From JBGSIC01 sp041751875 (lineage in GTDB: Bacteria; Bdellovibrionota; FAC87; UBA2466; JACKAF01), in contig JBGSIC010000021.1 in the NCBI GenBank assembly GCA_041751875.1, positions 62,001 to 126,000 on the forward strand: a DNA stretch of 64,000 nt. Reading direction: 5' to 3'. The translations under genes and the position numbers were made by a program. Below, piece after piece: positions 42,968 through 51,685 of the stretch (position 1 is the stretch's first letter; each line of letters starts with the position of its first letter). The notes beneath the pieces were generated by a model. The model was not told the origin of the DNA, searched no databases, and saw only the letters and a list, made by a program, of their open reading frames with translations.

Positions 42968-45900
42968 CTACTCAGCTACGTCCAGCTCCGAGGCCCGAGT
43001 TTGGAGCGCTTGAGCGTCGCCTTCAAGATTGTAGGTTCGATAAAATGCCGCCAAAGCGTTTAGCTGTTCTTTTTTCTCCAGCACCGTCGCCCGCAACGCT
43101 TCTGAAAGCGCCGAAGCTTTCTCCCATTGCTTGGTGTTCAGGTAGGCCACCGATAATTTTTGCAGACTAGGAACGTGTTGAGCATATCTTTGGTGGAAGG
43201 CTTCGTAGAAAGAAATCGAAATCGGATACTGTTTGGTCTGAAAATAATAGTCACCTGCCACTAAATTAAAAAAGTCTCCACAAGCTGCGGTGTAGCCCGG
43301 AATGTCCTCCACCATCTTGGCCATGATCGGATTGGCCTCGCCGGTACGTCCCAACGCCAACAGGCTCCGAAGCTGGTAACATTCCGCGATGGAATCGCGC
43401 TTTTGTGGATAGCGCTTCCCCAATGCAACGACTTCCTTAAAACGCTCTAATTCAACCAAACTTCCTAGAAGCATGACAAAATTGTTCGTGGTTGGCGCTT
43501 GCGCGAATGCGGAAGATAAGTAGTAGTGCGCGCTATCATAGCGTTGAGATTTTTGGCACAAATACCCCAGCTGAGCGTGACGTGATTTAACTCCCGCAAA
43601 CTTGCGCTCAAATTCCCAAAGAGAGGGATAAAACTTATCAAACTGCGCTGTTTGCTGAAGAGAAAGTAAAACGTTGTAGGCCCAATCCTGTGTCGTATCG
43701 AGAAAGCCAGTAAATCCCGGCTTATAGTTGGTCGCCAAAAAAGCCCGCGGCGTCTCGTCTGCTTTGAGTCCTCTATAGAAGCTTTTGCTCTGACGTGTTT
43801 CCGCGTAGGCATTAATATCCGTGTTTAAAACAGAGTTCGCAGCGACTTCCCTAATCTGCTCTCGGCCCAGAGCAAAATGAGCAATGATGTCAGATGCTCC
43901 ATTGAAGGGGACGGCAGCTAATCGGCGCTGATATCTGGGTGACGAAGCGATGCGCTGGGCTTCGCTCGTGTTGAACTGCAGCGGACTCATAGAACCGATC
44001 AGAATCATTTCCTGATCTCCTTGCCCGCTGAACACCGCTCCGTGTGGAAAGACATGAAAGAACGTAGCAAGCAAACTCTTCAGAGTATCGACATCCATGT
44101 TGTAAAGATTCAACCACTGCGAAAACACGCCTTGCGGGGAAAGGTTTGCTTTTACAATTTCAAAAAACTCTTTCGTGAAAAGATTCGCGGCACCTGCTAG
44201 CCAGGAATGCGATGGCTGGGAAACAATGATGTCGAGCGGAGCCTTTTGTTTAGACGCGAGGACAAATCGTGCATCTTCAATCGTGAGATCTAAATTCTTT
44301 CTCCTCAAGATTGGATTCTTTCCCAGGTAGACTTTATCCTGGGCTTCCATAATCGCTTCTTCCAGCTCCACCACATTTACTTTTTCGATGGGGAAAGAAG
44401 TCAGGAGATCGACCGTGTAACCACCACCATAGCCGACAACAAAAGCAGATTTAGGCGAATTAGAGAATAAATACGGAAGAAGCCCCAACAAAGCTTCGTA
44501 GCGAGGCAACTCTTCCAACCGCTTTAGGACATAAACAGATTCGTTAAGGCCATTGGTTTTTAAGCGCAAAAAGTCTTTGTAGTGCTCACCATCTGAAGGA
44601 TCCTGGCTTAAGGTGATGACGCTCGTCTCTCCCTCACGAATCCACTTAAAATCCTCATGGGCTTCGGAGTAGGGCGCAAGGTGATCCGCCAAAGAAACAT
44701 TCGGATCGACTTTCTGAATGTAGGCCGATTTAATGATGTTTCTAAAATCCAAACTTCCAAAGAAACCGATGATCGCCAGAGACACTACGGAGAGCGCGGC
44801 AAAGCGCTTGCGCGGCATTTGCGGATCGCGGCACACAACGTAGGCCCCACCCAGAAGGAGAACACCGGCCGCAATGCGAATCGTATGCGACGACCCCAGG
44901 ACAGGAATAAAGACCAGTCCTGCGAGACAAGAACCGAGAATAGCTCCTACCGTGTTGACGGCGTAAGCAACGCCCACCGCGCGGTGACTGGTTCGGTTGT
45001 TTGTTGAAATCAGATCAACGGTGAGCGGGAAAAGAAAACCGAGAAGAAGCGTGGAAGGCATGAGTAAGAAGGCCGAGAGTGTACTTTTGATCGCCAGCAA
45101 CTCCACTTTGCCCGCAGTATAAAAACCGATGGTACTCGAGAGAACGGGAACCCAGTTAAACGCGTAGCTCGTAAGCGCAATGCTTAACGGAAGAAGAAAC
45201 AGACACCACCAAAACACGATCTTGGGCTGTTTCATTTTAGGCAACAGCGTAAATAAAATGAGAGAGCCCAAGGCGATCCCTAACAAATAGATCCCTAAAA
45301 CAATCCCCAACCCGTAAATGTTGTTTCCTAAATAAATTCCAAGATATTTGTTCCAAACAACCTGAGAAGCGAGTGAGGCAAACCCACAAATACCGCTCAA
45401 AATAACGAGTTCCCATTCCGCTCGTGAAAGAGGATGCGTTGCAGAAGATTCCTCCTCCGTAACTTCAGAACGCGTTTTTAATTTTCGATCAAGCCAAATC
45501 CCGGCTCCGCACAACACGAAGTTAGCAAGCGCACAAGCTTGGTTTGTTAGTAGGATTCCCCATTGCGGGATGAGCACGAAAGCGGCGAGTACGGCGCCAG
45601 CCACGCCGCCTAAGGTGTTGATCGCGTATAAAAGACTCACCGAGCGAGATTCACCGCCGGGAAAGGTATGAAACAATTTTACAATCAGTGGCAAAGTCGC
45701 TCCCATTGCCACAGTGGGAACAAAAATCAAAAGGCCCACGAGAAAGAATTTCACCAGTGTAGCGCCGAACGAGAGGGAACTCTCCAAAGGAAAAAGTGCG
45801 AGGAGCGAGTGGAAATGAATTAACCCGTAAATGAGACCAACACCTACTAGTCCAATTAGTCCTTCGAGAACCGCGTAGATAAGTAGCGGACGGGAGTACT

Positions 45901-46084
45901 TGGTGATCCAGCGCGAAGACAACCAACTGCCGAGTGAAAGGCCGAGAAAAAATAGACCCAATACGATACTCATCGCGGCGGAAGTGGAACCCACTCCCAG
46001 AGAGATCACACGGATCCAAATTGTTTCGTAGACGAGACTAGTAACACCCGACAGAAAGAATAGAGAACAAATTACAACCCACAC
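42968..46084 (-). CDS. MFS-like transporter fused to spermidine-synthase-like domain and TPR
   Basis: This 1038-residue protein has three parts. About 12 transmembrane helices (residues 1-450) begin with F-L-S-G-V-T-S-L-V-Y-E. A periplasmic or cytoplasmic methyltransferase-fold domain like spermidine synthase follows (~480-740; G-Y-G-G-G-Y-T, V-V-E-L-E, D-A-R-F-V-L). Then comes a C-terminal helical TPR-like region (~850-1030). The usual catalytic Asp region is replaced by S-Q-P-S, as in other MFS-fused members, so polyamine synthesis is not expected. The biological role of these fusions is unknown. GTG start with GGGGAGGAT five bases upstream. Confidence 0.85.
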   Translation of the reverse strand: MWVVICSLFFLSGVTSLVYETIWIRVISLGVGSTSAAMSIVLGLFFLGLSLGSWLSSRWITKYSRPLLIYAVLEGLIGLVGVGLIYGLIHFHSLLALFPLESSLSFGATLVKFFLVGLLIFVPTVAMGATLPLIVKLFHTFPGGESRSVSLLYAINTLGGVAGAVLAAFVLIPQWGILLTNQACALANFVLCGAGIWLDRKLKTRSEVTEEESSATHPLSRAEWELVILSGICGFASLASQVVWNKYLGIYLGNNIYGLGIVLGIYLLGIALGSLILFTLLPKMKQPKIVFWWCLFLLPLSIALTSYAFNWVPVLSSTIGFYTAGKVELLAIKSTLSAFLLMPSTLLLGFLFPLTVDLISTNNRTSHRAVGVAYAVNTVGAILGSCLAGLVFIPVLGSSHTIRIAAGVLLLGGAYVVCRDPQMPRKRFAALSVVSLAIIGFFGSLDFRNIIKSAYIQKVDPNVSLADHLAPYSEAHEDFKWIREGETSVITLSQDPSDGEHYKDFLRLKTNGLNESVYVLKRLEELPRYEALLGLLPYLFSNSPKSAFVVGYGGGYTVDLLTSFPIEKVNVVELEEAIMEAQDKVYLGKNPILRRKNLDLTIEDARFVLASKQKAPLDIIVSQPSHSWLAGAANLFTKEFFEIVKANLSPQGVFSQWLNLYNMDVDTLKSLLATFFHVFPHGAVFSGQGDQEMILIGSMSPLQFNTSEAQRIASSPRYQRRLAAVPFNGASDIIAHFALGREQIREVAANSVLNTDINAYAETRQSKSFYRGLKADETPRAFLATNYKPGFTGFLDTTQDWAYNVLLSLQQTAQFDKFYPSLWEFERKFAGVKSRHAQLGYLCQKSQRYDSAHYYLSSAFAQAPTTNNFVMLLGSLVELERFKEVVALGKRYPQKRDSIAECYQLRSLLALGRTGEANPIMAKMVEDIPGYTAACGDFFNLVAGDYYFQTKQYPISISFYEAFHQRYAQHVPSLQKLSVAYLNTKQWEKASALSEALRATVLEKKEQLNALAAFYRTYNLEGDAQALQTRASELDVAE

Positions 46085-46132
46085 AGATCCTCCCCTTCCT
46101 CTCGGTTACTCATCTCCTTTCCAGGACTCAAG

Positions 46133-47773
46133 CTAAATCGTTGAGTCTCCGAATGGCATCCCCATTCCCATGGGCATAGGACCAGGCATTGGTCCAGGAC
46201 CAGGCATTGGTCCAGGTCCGGGCATTGGTCCAGGTCCGGGCATCGGTCCAGGTCCGGGCATCGGCCCAGGTCCGGGCATCGGTCCAGGTCCGGGCATAGG
46301 CATCGGACCAGGCATTGGTCCAGGTCCGGGCATCGGCCCAGGTCCGGGCATCGGCCCAGGTCCCGGCATCGGTCCAGGTCCCGGCATGGGCATTGGACCA
46401 GGCATCGGTCCAGGACCAGGCATCGGATGAGGCATCGGCTGAACGTTACCTACACAAGCATTCGCTCCCGGCGACCAGTGGGTTCCCGGCGGACAAGGTC
46501 GAGGACGCGGCTTTGCAATACAGTGCACTCCATCCCACTGATATCCGGGAGGACACTTCTGCGGTCGCGGGCGGCAACTTCCCGAATGCGGATCCCAATA
46601 ATATCCGGGAGGACAATTCTTTTGCGCCTTCTCACAACTTTGGGTTGAGGGATTCCAATAATAAAGTGGAGGACACGACTTATGATTTGCTACGCAACGG
46701 TTTAGCCGATGATCCCAATAGGTCCCGGCTGGACAACGCGTAGGATAAACATACACGCATTCTTTTAAATTCCAGTCGTACTGATAATTGACCGGACAGG
46801 TGTACGGCAAACGCACGCAACGCTGATAGTAGTTGTCCCAAGTATAATTAAGCGGGCAACGAGGCACGCTTTTTAGTACGCAACTGCTCAGGTAGGGATC
46901 AAAGTAGTAACCTGCAGGACATTCCACCGTAGGTGGGGGCCGCGGGTAGCCGACGCAGGCCTGAACACTCGGATCCCAATAAGAACCTTCCGGACAATTC
47001 TGACCGTTTTCCGCAACACAGTATCCGAGAGCGGGATCAAAATAATATCCAGGGGGACAAGAAACCGTTCCGCCGCCACCGGTGCTTGCTTCATCCACCG
47101 TAAGTTGAAACTGTTTGTAAGACTCCGTACCAACATCATCCGTTAGTTTAAGAGCAAAAACGTACTCGCCTTTTTCAGCTGTACGTCCGTTAAGAACAAG
47201 ATTCCAGTCAACGTCATTGGCCGTCAGAGACATCCCGTCTGGTAACGCGCCATCATAGTGTTCGGCCTGATAATATTTCTGCGAATCAACATCGATTTGG
47301 GTTTGGTAGAACTGGCCCACCGTTGCATGGGGAAGGAAACGATCGGTTGTCAGCTTTGGGTACTCAAGATTGGTGTTCTCTCCCGAAAAGAAACAAACAT
47401 TTCGGAAAGTCTGGTCACTGCCTTGGACTTTTGCCGAAAGAACAAAACACCAATGTCCTACAAAAAGAGGATTACCAAACAGCAACACTCTCTTACTCGT
47501 GGTGAACTCCAACTCAAGGCCAGGGGGAAGCGGCGTTTCGGGAACGGACCACTCTACTGTTGCGTCTTCGGAAACGCCCTCTAAATTGAATTCGGTTTCT
47601 CCATACATCCCGTAGTAAAGACTGAGAGAGTCTTCATCCGCATTGATGTACGAGCCCGCAACCGCCTTAAAGACGTTTGTGTCGGCTACGCCATTCTGGC
47701 AACCCAACAACAAAAACATCTGGACGAGTGATAATAAAAAAGCGAATCGCGAACGCGATGAATATTTTTTCAT
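46133..47773 (-). CDS. Lipoprotein with tandem Cys-rich modules and Pro-Met-Gly tail
   Basis: The 546-residue protein starts with a lipobox L-L-L-G-C; AGGGGAAC precedes the ATG. Residues ~35-230 look like one or two beta-sandwich domains. From ~235 to ~450 there are about ten repeats of a Cys-Pro motif: C-P-x-G-Y-x-W-D-P then C, two Cys per ~20-25 residues. The tail (~455-535) is P-M-P-G-P-G in tandem. The Cys modules resemble short disulfide-knotted or mucin/chitin-binding-like modules; specificity is unknown. It should be surface-exposed. The DNA tail forms a minisatellite. Confidence 0.8.
   Translation of the reverse strand: MKKYSSRSRFAFLLSLVQMFLLLGCQNGVADTNVFKAVAGSYINADEDSLSLYYGMYGETEFNLEGVSEDATVEWSVPETPLPPGLELEFTTSKRVLLFGNPLFVGHWCFVLSAKVQGSDQTFRNVCFFSGENTNLEYPKLTTDRFLPHATVGQFYQTQIDVDSQKYYQAEHYDGALPDGMSLTANDVDWNLVLNGRTAEKGEYVFALKLTDDVGTESYKQFQLTVDEASTGGGGTVSCPPGYYFDPALGYCVAENGQNCPEGSYWDPSVQACVGYPRPPPTVECPAGYYFDPYLSSCVLKSVPRCPLNYTWDNYYQRCVRLPYTCPVNYQYDWNLKECVYVYPTRCPAGTYWDHRLNRCVANHKSCPPLYYWNPSTQSCEKAQKNCPPGYYWDPHSGSCRPRPQKCPPGYQWDGVHCIAKPRPRPCPPGTHWSPGANACVGNVQPMPHPMPGPGPMPGPMPMPGPGPMPGPGPMPGPGPMPGPGPMPGPMPMPGPGPMPGPGPMPGPGPMPGPGPMPGPGPMPGPGPMPGPMPMGMGMPFGDSTI
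46160..46436. repeat. Pro-Met-Gly-Pro minisatellite in lipoprotein gene
   Basis: Tandem ~18-base units (CCAGGTCCGGGCATCGGT and variants), about 15 copies with minor changes. Slippage could vary the length of the protein tail in frame, since the unit is a multiple of three. Confidence 0.85.
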
Positions 47774-48084
47774 GTTCCCCTAACCCATGTACAAAACTGC
47801 AGTGCTACACACTGCTACCCATAAGCAAGACTAATACCAGTTGTTGTTGCACTTTAATAGGCACAATCACTAAGATAAGCTGGAGTCACAATGGAACTAG
47901 TGCGAACCCAGTAGGAAAATTTTATCTGTTTCGAAAATGAAACAGCTCACGCGCGCAACTACAATTATAAGGAGGACTCCTGCGTTAATTGAGTTGCTCA
48001 TTTGGTTTCGCGAGTTAAAAAGACACAGCGCTCTCAAACCAAGTAACAATCGGGAGTTTCAAAACGTTTTATCTTAGACACATA
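47774..48084. other. Intergenic region between divergent genes
   Basis: About 310 bases, AT-rich. TATCTT (48070-48075) lies nine bases before the GTG of the next gene and could be a -10 box. I see no gene or stable RNA. Confidence 0.35.
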
Positions 48085-48660
48085 GTGCCCAAAGCAATAT
48101 TAATTTCCCTCTTCGCTTCTAGTTGGTTATTCGCCACAACCTTTCATTGCTCAGGGACAGAGCCTTTCTGGGGGTTTTCGCTCAGCGAGAATAAACCTCG
48201 TCTGGATCTGTTTGGTGAAACAGAAACTGTTTCTTTAGTATCAGTTGAGAATTTTCATGGGCAATCCGACGGCGCAGGCATCTCTGTTCGCTTAAAAGGA
48301 AAGAATCCGATCGTTCTTCAAGTCGTGAGAGCCTCGGGGTGCTCAGACGGAATGAGCGAAAGAATCTACGACTCGTATGCCACTCTCGATCGCGAGGGGA
48401 AAACGTTTTTTGGTTGTTGTGCGTTTGATCTCGACCGGGGAAAACTCTTTCATGTGGTGGGTCTACCCGCCGGGGAAACACTCAACGTCCGCAAAGGGCC
48501 TTCGGGAAATTTTGAAGTTATTGATAAGCTTTCCTACAACGCACAGAACCTTGAGCAACAACACTGTGACGGCCCCTGGTGCTTTGTCCGTTACAAAAAG
48601 GGCGAACAGAAAACGGCGGGATGGGTCCATTCTCGCTATTTGCAGAAAACCCAACCTTAA
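48085..48660 (+). CDS. Exported SH3-domain protein with COG3650-like N-terminal domain
   Basis: The 191-residue protein has a signal peptide (L-I-S-L-F-A-S-S-W-L-F-A). The first domain has F-H-C-S-G-T-E-P-F-W-G-F and C-S-D-G-M-S-E-R, the pattern of a small periplasmic domain in COG3650-type proteins. From ~130, L-N-V-R-K-G-P-S-G and G-W-V-H-S-R-Y mark a bacterial SH3 domain, which often binds murein peptides. Two extra Cys pairs suggest disulfides. The start is GTG, without a clear ribosome site. Confidence 0.75.
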   Translation: MPKAILISLFASSWLFATTFHCSGTEPFWGFSLSENKPRLDLFGETETVSLVSVENFHGQSDGAGISVRLKGKNPIVLQVVRASGCSDGMSERIYDSYATLDREGKTFFGCCAFDLDRGKLFHVVGLPAGETLNVRKGPSGNFEVIDKLSYNAQNLEQQHCDGPWCFVRYKKGEQKTAGWVHSRYLQKTQP

Positions 48661-48676
48661 CGGTATCTTTCCTTCC

Positions 48677-49165
48677 ATGAAAAAATCTGATCTTTTGCGT
48701 TTCATGAACTTTTGGCCTCCGTACATCGGTTCGGGAGTCCGCGTGAAGCGGATTGCACCCGACTTACGGTCTATAGAAGTAGAAATGAAGCTGCGTTTCT
48801 GGAATCAAAACTACGTAGGTACCCACTTCGGTGGTTCGCTGTACGCGATGACCGACCCTTTCTATATGCTGATGCTGATTGAAAACTTAGGAAAGAATTA
48901 CGTCGTGTGGGATAAGGCGGCGCACATTAAATTTAAATCACCGGGGCGGGGCAAAGTACACACGCGGTTTGATTTGGATGTATCACAGATTGCCGCCATT
49001 AAAGCAGAAGCGGATGAGAAGGGAAGAGCCGAACCCCACTTTATTGTGCGCATTCTCAACGAAGACAACGAGCTAGTCGCAGAAGTCGAAAAGGTTTTAT
49101 CGGTAAAGACGAAAGAGAGTGCCACGTCGCCGACGGCTTCTCACAGTAATAGGAATAATGGGTAG
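48677..49165 (+). CDS. DUF4442/PaaI-like hotdog-fold protein
   Basis: I chose ATG 48677, 16 bases after the previous stop; the frame is open further upstream but only inside the preceding gene. The 162-residue product has N-F-W-P-P-Y-I-G-S-G and H-F-G-G-S-L-Y-A-M-T-D-P, typical of DUF4442, a hotdog family related to acyl-CoA thioesterases. An activity is inferred only from fold. The C-terminal ~20 residues are low complexity. It converges on the ferredoxin gene, three bases apart. Confidence 0.75.
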   Translation: MKKSDLLRFMNFWPPYIGSGVRVKRIAPDLRSIEVEMKLRFWNQNYVGTHFGGSLYAMTDPFYMLMLIENLGKNYVVWDKAAHIKFKSPGRGKVHTRFDLDVSQIAAIKAEADEKGRAEPHFIVRILNEDNELVAEVEKVLSVKTKESATSPTASHSNRNNG

Positions 49166-49168
49166 TTG

Positions 49169-49552
49169 TTAGCCGACTTGGTCTTGTGGGGCGGGAGGCG
49201 CATCGCCTTCCCAACCCTGACCAACGCCTTCGTAAAGAACCGAACGCAACGTCCATTCTTTACCTTTTTGCTCGGCTTCTTCGGAAGGCACCATGGGGAT
49301 CGTATCCCATGGGCAGTATTTAGCGCAAAGACGGCAACCAATGCAGCGCTCTTGATCGACTTCCACAACGCGCATGAAATCAGGCGCTCTCCGATCCGGT
49401 CCCGGAACGGTTTCGATGCAATCGACCGGACAAAAAGGAATGCAGGCGTGGCACCCCGTACAACCCTTCTGGTCAATAACGGCAATCACCTTTGGCGCTT
49501 TAGTCTTGCGCTCGGGCTTGCCTTCGGCGGGATTGACGATCAGTTTGTCCAT
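49169..49552 (-). CDS. 2[4Fe-4S] ferredoxin-like protein
   Basis: This 127-residue protein has two clusters: C-T-G-C-H-A-C-I-P-F-C-P and C-I-G-C-R-L-C-A-K-Y-C-P, each C-x2-C-x2-C-x3-C-P. It has a basic N-terminal lead and a Trp/Gly/Glu-rich C-terminal tail. It may shuttle electrons; the partner is unknown. The gene lies just downstream of lipB on the same strand (23 bases), so it may be the last gene of the 2-oxoacid dehydrogenase operon. Confidence 0.85.
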   Translation of the reverse strand: MDKLIVNPAEGKPERKTKAPKVIAVIDQKGCTGCHACIPFCPVDCIETVPGPDRRAPDFMRVVEVDQERCIGCRLCAKYCPWDTIPMVPSEEAEQKGKEWTLRSVLYEGVGQGWEGDAPPAPQDQVG

Positions 49553-49575
49553 AAAAACACTCTACCAAACCATGA

Positions 49576-50244
49576 TTAAACTGTCAGCGGGGTTTCCGTT
49601 CGTCCCAAGCGTCGGCTGAAATGGCGTCGAATGCCGGATTTAATGCTCTCTTTGTCGGGGCAGTGAGCACCCATGACTTCCTTAAGCGACGTCATCACCG
49701 ACGCCTTAAAGCCACAAGGGGAAATCTTGGTAAAACCAGATAGGTCGTTATCTACGTTCAGGGCAAACCCGTGGTAAGTAACCCAGCCGGAAACGGCGAC
49801 GCCGAGGCTTGCTATCTTCTTTTCCCCTGTAACCCAAACGCCTGTGGCGTTGTCTCTGCGAAAGGACGGAACTCCGAAATCGTTAAGTGTGTCCATCAGA
49901 ACCGCTTCAAGGTTTCTCAGATAATGATGCAAATCCCGTTCAGCGGGATCCAAGGACAAAATAGGATATCCCACAATTTGCCCAGGAGTGTGAAAAGTAT
50001 CCTCTCCCCCTCGTTCAATGTCCACGAAGCAAAGAGAGCGATCCGGATTCTTAGATTTTCGCCCATATGTGTAAACATCGGGGTGTTCCACCAAAAGAAG
50101 ATAGTCGGGGGTGTTTGGAGCTAGTTTCTTTTCTTCAACCAGTTTTTTCTGGAGGGAATGGGCAGCAACGTAATCCATGAGCCCTAAGTCACGTGTTTCG
50201 AGAATGCGCGGTTCCATCGTTCCGGGTGTTGGCACAAGGTGCAT
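49576..50244 (-). CDS. lipB: LipB, octanoyl-ACP:protein N-octanoyltransferase
   Basis: LipB transfers the octanoyl group from ACP to the lipoyl-domain lysine, the first step of lipoate synthesis. Family motifs are E-H-P-D-V-Y-T-Y-G-R, R-G-G-E-D-T-F-H-T-P-G-Q (usually R-G-G-x-x-T-x-H-G-P-G-Q), K-K-I-A-S-L-G-V and P-C-G with the catalytic Cys. ATG 50244 is one base after the E3 stop, with GGAG upstream; ATG 50217 is an alternative. It is the last enzyme gene of the operon that also encodes LipA and the lipoylated E2. Confidence 0.93.
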   Translation of the reverse strand: MHLVPTPGTMEPRILETRDLGLMDYVAAHSLQKKLVEEKKLAPNTPDYLLLVEHPDVYTYGRKSKNPDRSLCFVDIERGGEDTFHTPGQIVGYPILSLDPAERDLHHYLRNLEAVLMDTLNDFGVPSFRRDNATGVWVTGEKKIASLGVAVSGWVTYHGFALNVDNDLSGFTKISPCGFKASVMTSLKEVMGAHCPDKESIKSGIRRHFSRRLGRTETPLTV

Positions 50245-50245
50245 A

Positions 50246-51673
50246 TCAGGGTCTCCGCGACGGCCGATTCCCCGTGTGAATCGCCATCAAAAACGCGTTT
50301 TCTACCGCTTCGGGAAAAGCTTCCGGCAGCGTGGGATGCGTATGAATCGTGCGCACGATATCTTCCGCGCAGGCTCCCATTTCCATTGCAAGCGCCGCTT
50401 CCCCAATCAGATTGGAAACTTCGGGGCCCACCATGTGCACGCCCACAAGACTTTCATCTTTTTCGTTGATGAGCACTTTGATAAAACCATCCGTGTCATT
50501 CATGCTGATGGCACGCCCTGAGGCAGCAAACGGGAAGCGCCCCACTTTAACGGCTATATTTTTCTCTTTGGCTTCTTTTTCCGAAAGACCGCAAACCGCA
50601 ATCTCGGGGTCTGAAAAAACCGCCCAAGGCACCGTACGGTAATCTCGGTGACCGTTCTCGCCTTTAATATCGGCCGCCGCCAAAAGACCATCCATCGAAG
50701 CGCGGTGCGCGAGCTGAGGCGCCCCGTTCACATCGCCAATCGCATAAATGCCCGGCACATTGGTGCGTCCACGCTGATCCGTAATGATATTTCCTCGCGG
50801 ATCGGTCTTGATGCCGGCCGCTTCCAACCCAATCCCTTGCGAATTGGGTTTGCGTCCGACCGCCACGAGTACGGTGTTAGCCTGAATCGTTTCGACACCT
50901 TTACCTTGCGTTTCCACTTCAAGATTCAAAATGGGTGCATTAGCACTTGCATCGCCTTTAAAACCTTTGGCCATAGTGTTAGTGAGCACCTGAATGCCCA
51001 TTTTTTTCATTTTGCGCGAAACCACATCCACTAAATCCGAATCCACCGAAGGAAGAAGTTGGCCAGTCGCTTCGATAATGACCACTTCACTACCCAACTT
51101 TGCGTAGGCCATGCCGATCTCGATCCCGATAAAGCCACCACCGATGACGATAAGTTTCTTGGGTAGCGCACTGAGTTCCAGCGCTTCAGTAGAAGAAATC
51201 ACGCTCTTCCCATTGAGAGGCAAATTGGGAAGCGCCAGGTTCTGCGAACCCGTGGCAATCACGTAATTAGCCGACGATAAATCTTGTTTCCCTGAATCGG
51301 TGTGTACGCGAACCGTCTTGGAATCAACAAACTCCGCACGTCCTTTTATGACTTCTACGTTGTTCGCCTTTAGAAGCTGTCCCACCCCTCCGGTCAGCTT
51401 TTTTACAACGCCCCTTTTCCAAGCTTGCATCTGGTTAAAGTCGCAAGTGGGTTTGGAGGAAGAAATTCCCATCAGGGCCGCTTCATGTTGAATTTTGTGA
51501 TAAAGCGAGGCGGCGTGAATCAACGCCTTAGAGGGAATGCATCCGACGTTAAGGCAAACTCCGCCCACATTCTCTTTTTCTACAACGGCGGTCTTAAGAC
51601 CCAATTGGCCCAAACGAATAGCACAAACATAGCCGCCAGGGCCGGCTCCTATTACAACAGCATCGTACTTCAT
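50246..51673 (-). CDS. lpdA: Dihydrolipoamide dehydrogenase (E3)
   Basis: This FAD flavoprotein of 475 residues reoxidises dihydrolipoamide on E2 with NAD. Visible features are the FAD site G-A-G-P-G-G-Y, the redox pair C-L-N-V-G-C in G-G-V-C-L-N-V-G-C-I-P-S-K, the NAD site G-G-G-F-I-G-I-E, A-I-G-D-V and the C-terminal active-site H-T-H-P-T-L-P-E. The gene follows E2 after 12 bases and ends one base before lipB. Confidence 0.97.
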   Translation of the reverse strand: MKYDAVVIGAGPGGYVCAIRLGQLGLKTAVVEKENVGGVCLNVGCIPSKALIHAASLYHKIQHEAALMGISSSKPTCDFNQMQAWKRGVVKKLTGGVGQLLKANNVEVIKGRAEFVDSKTVRVHTDSGKQDLSSANYVIATGSQNLALPNLPLNGKSVISSTEALELSALPKKLIVIGGGFIGIEIGMAYAKLGSEVVIIEATGQLLPSVDSDLVDVVSRKMKKMGIQVLTNTMAKGFKGDASANAPILNLEVETQGKGVETIQANTVLVAVGRKPNSQGIGLEAAGIKTDPRGNIITDQRGRTNVPGIYAIGDVNGAPQLAHRASMDGLLAAADIKGENGHRDYRTVPWAVFSDPEIAVCGLSEKEAKEKNIAVKVGRFPFAASGRAISMNDTDGFIKVLINEKDESLVGVHMVGPEVSNLIGEAALAMEMGACAEDIVRTIHTHPTLPEAFPEAVENAFLMAIHTGNRPSRRP

Positions 51674-51685
51674 GCGTAGCTTCCT

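Noticed and set aside
46170..46430. 86-codon plus-strand Gly-Ile-Pro frame opposite the minisatellite
   Set aside because: It is the mirror image of the Pro-Met-Gly repeat on the other strand and has no independent support.
46160..46436. CRISPR-like array
   Set aside because: The units have no spacers and encode a repetitive protein tail, so it is a minisatellite.
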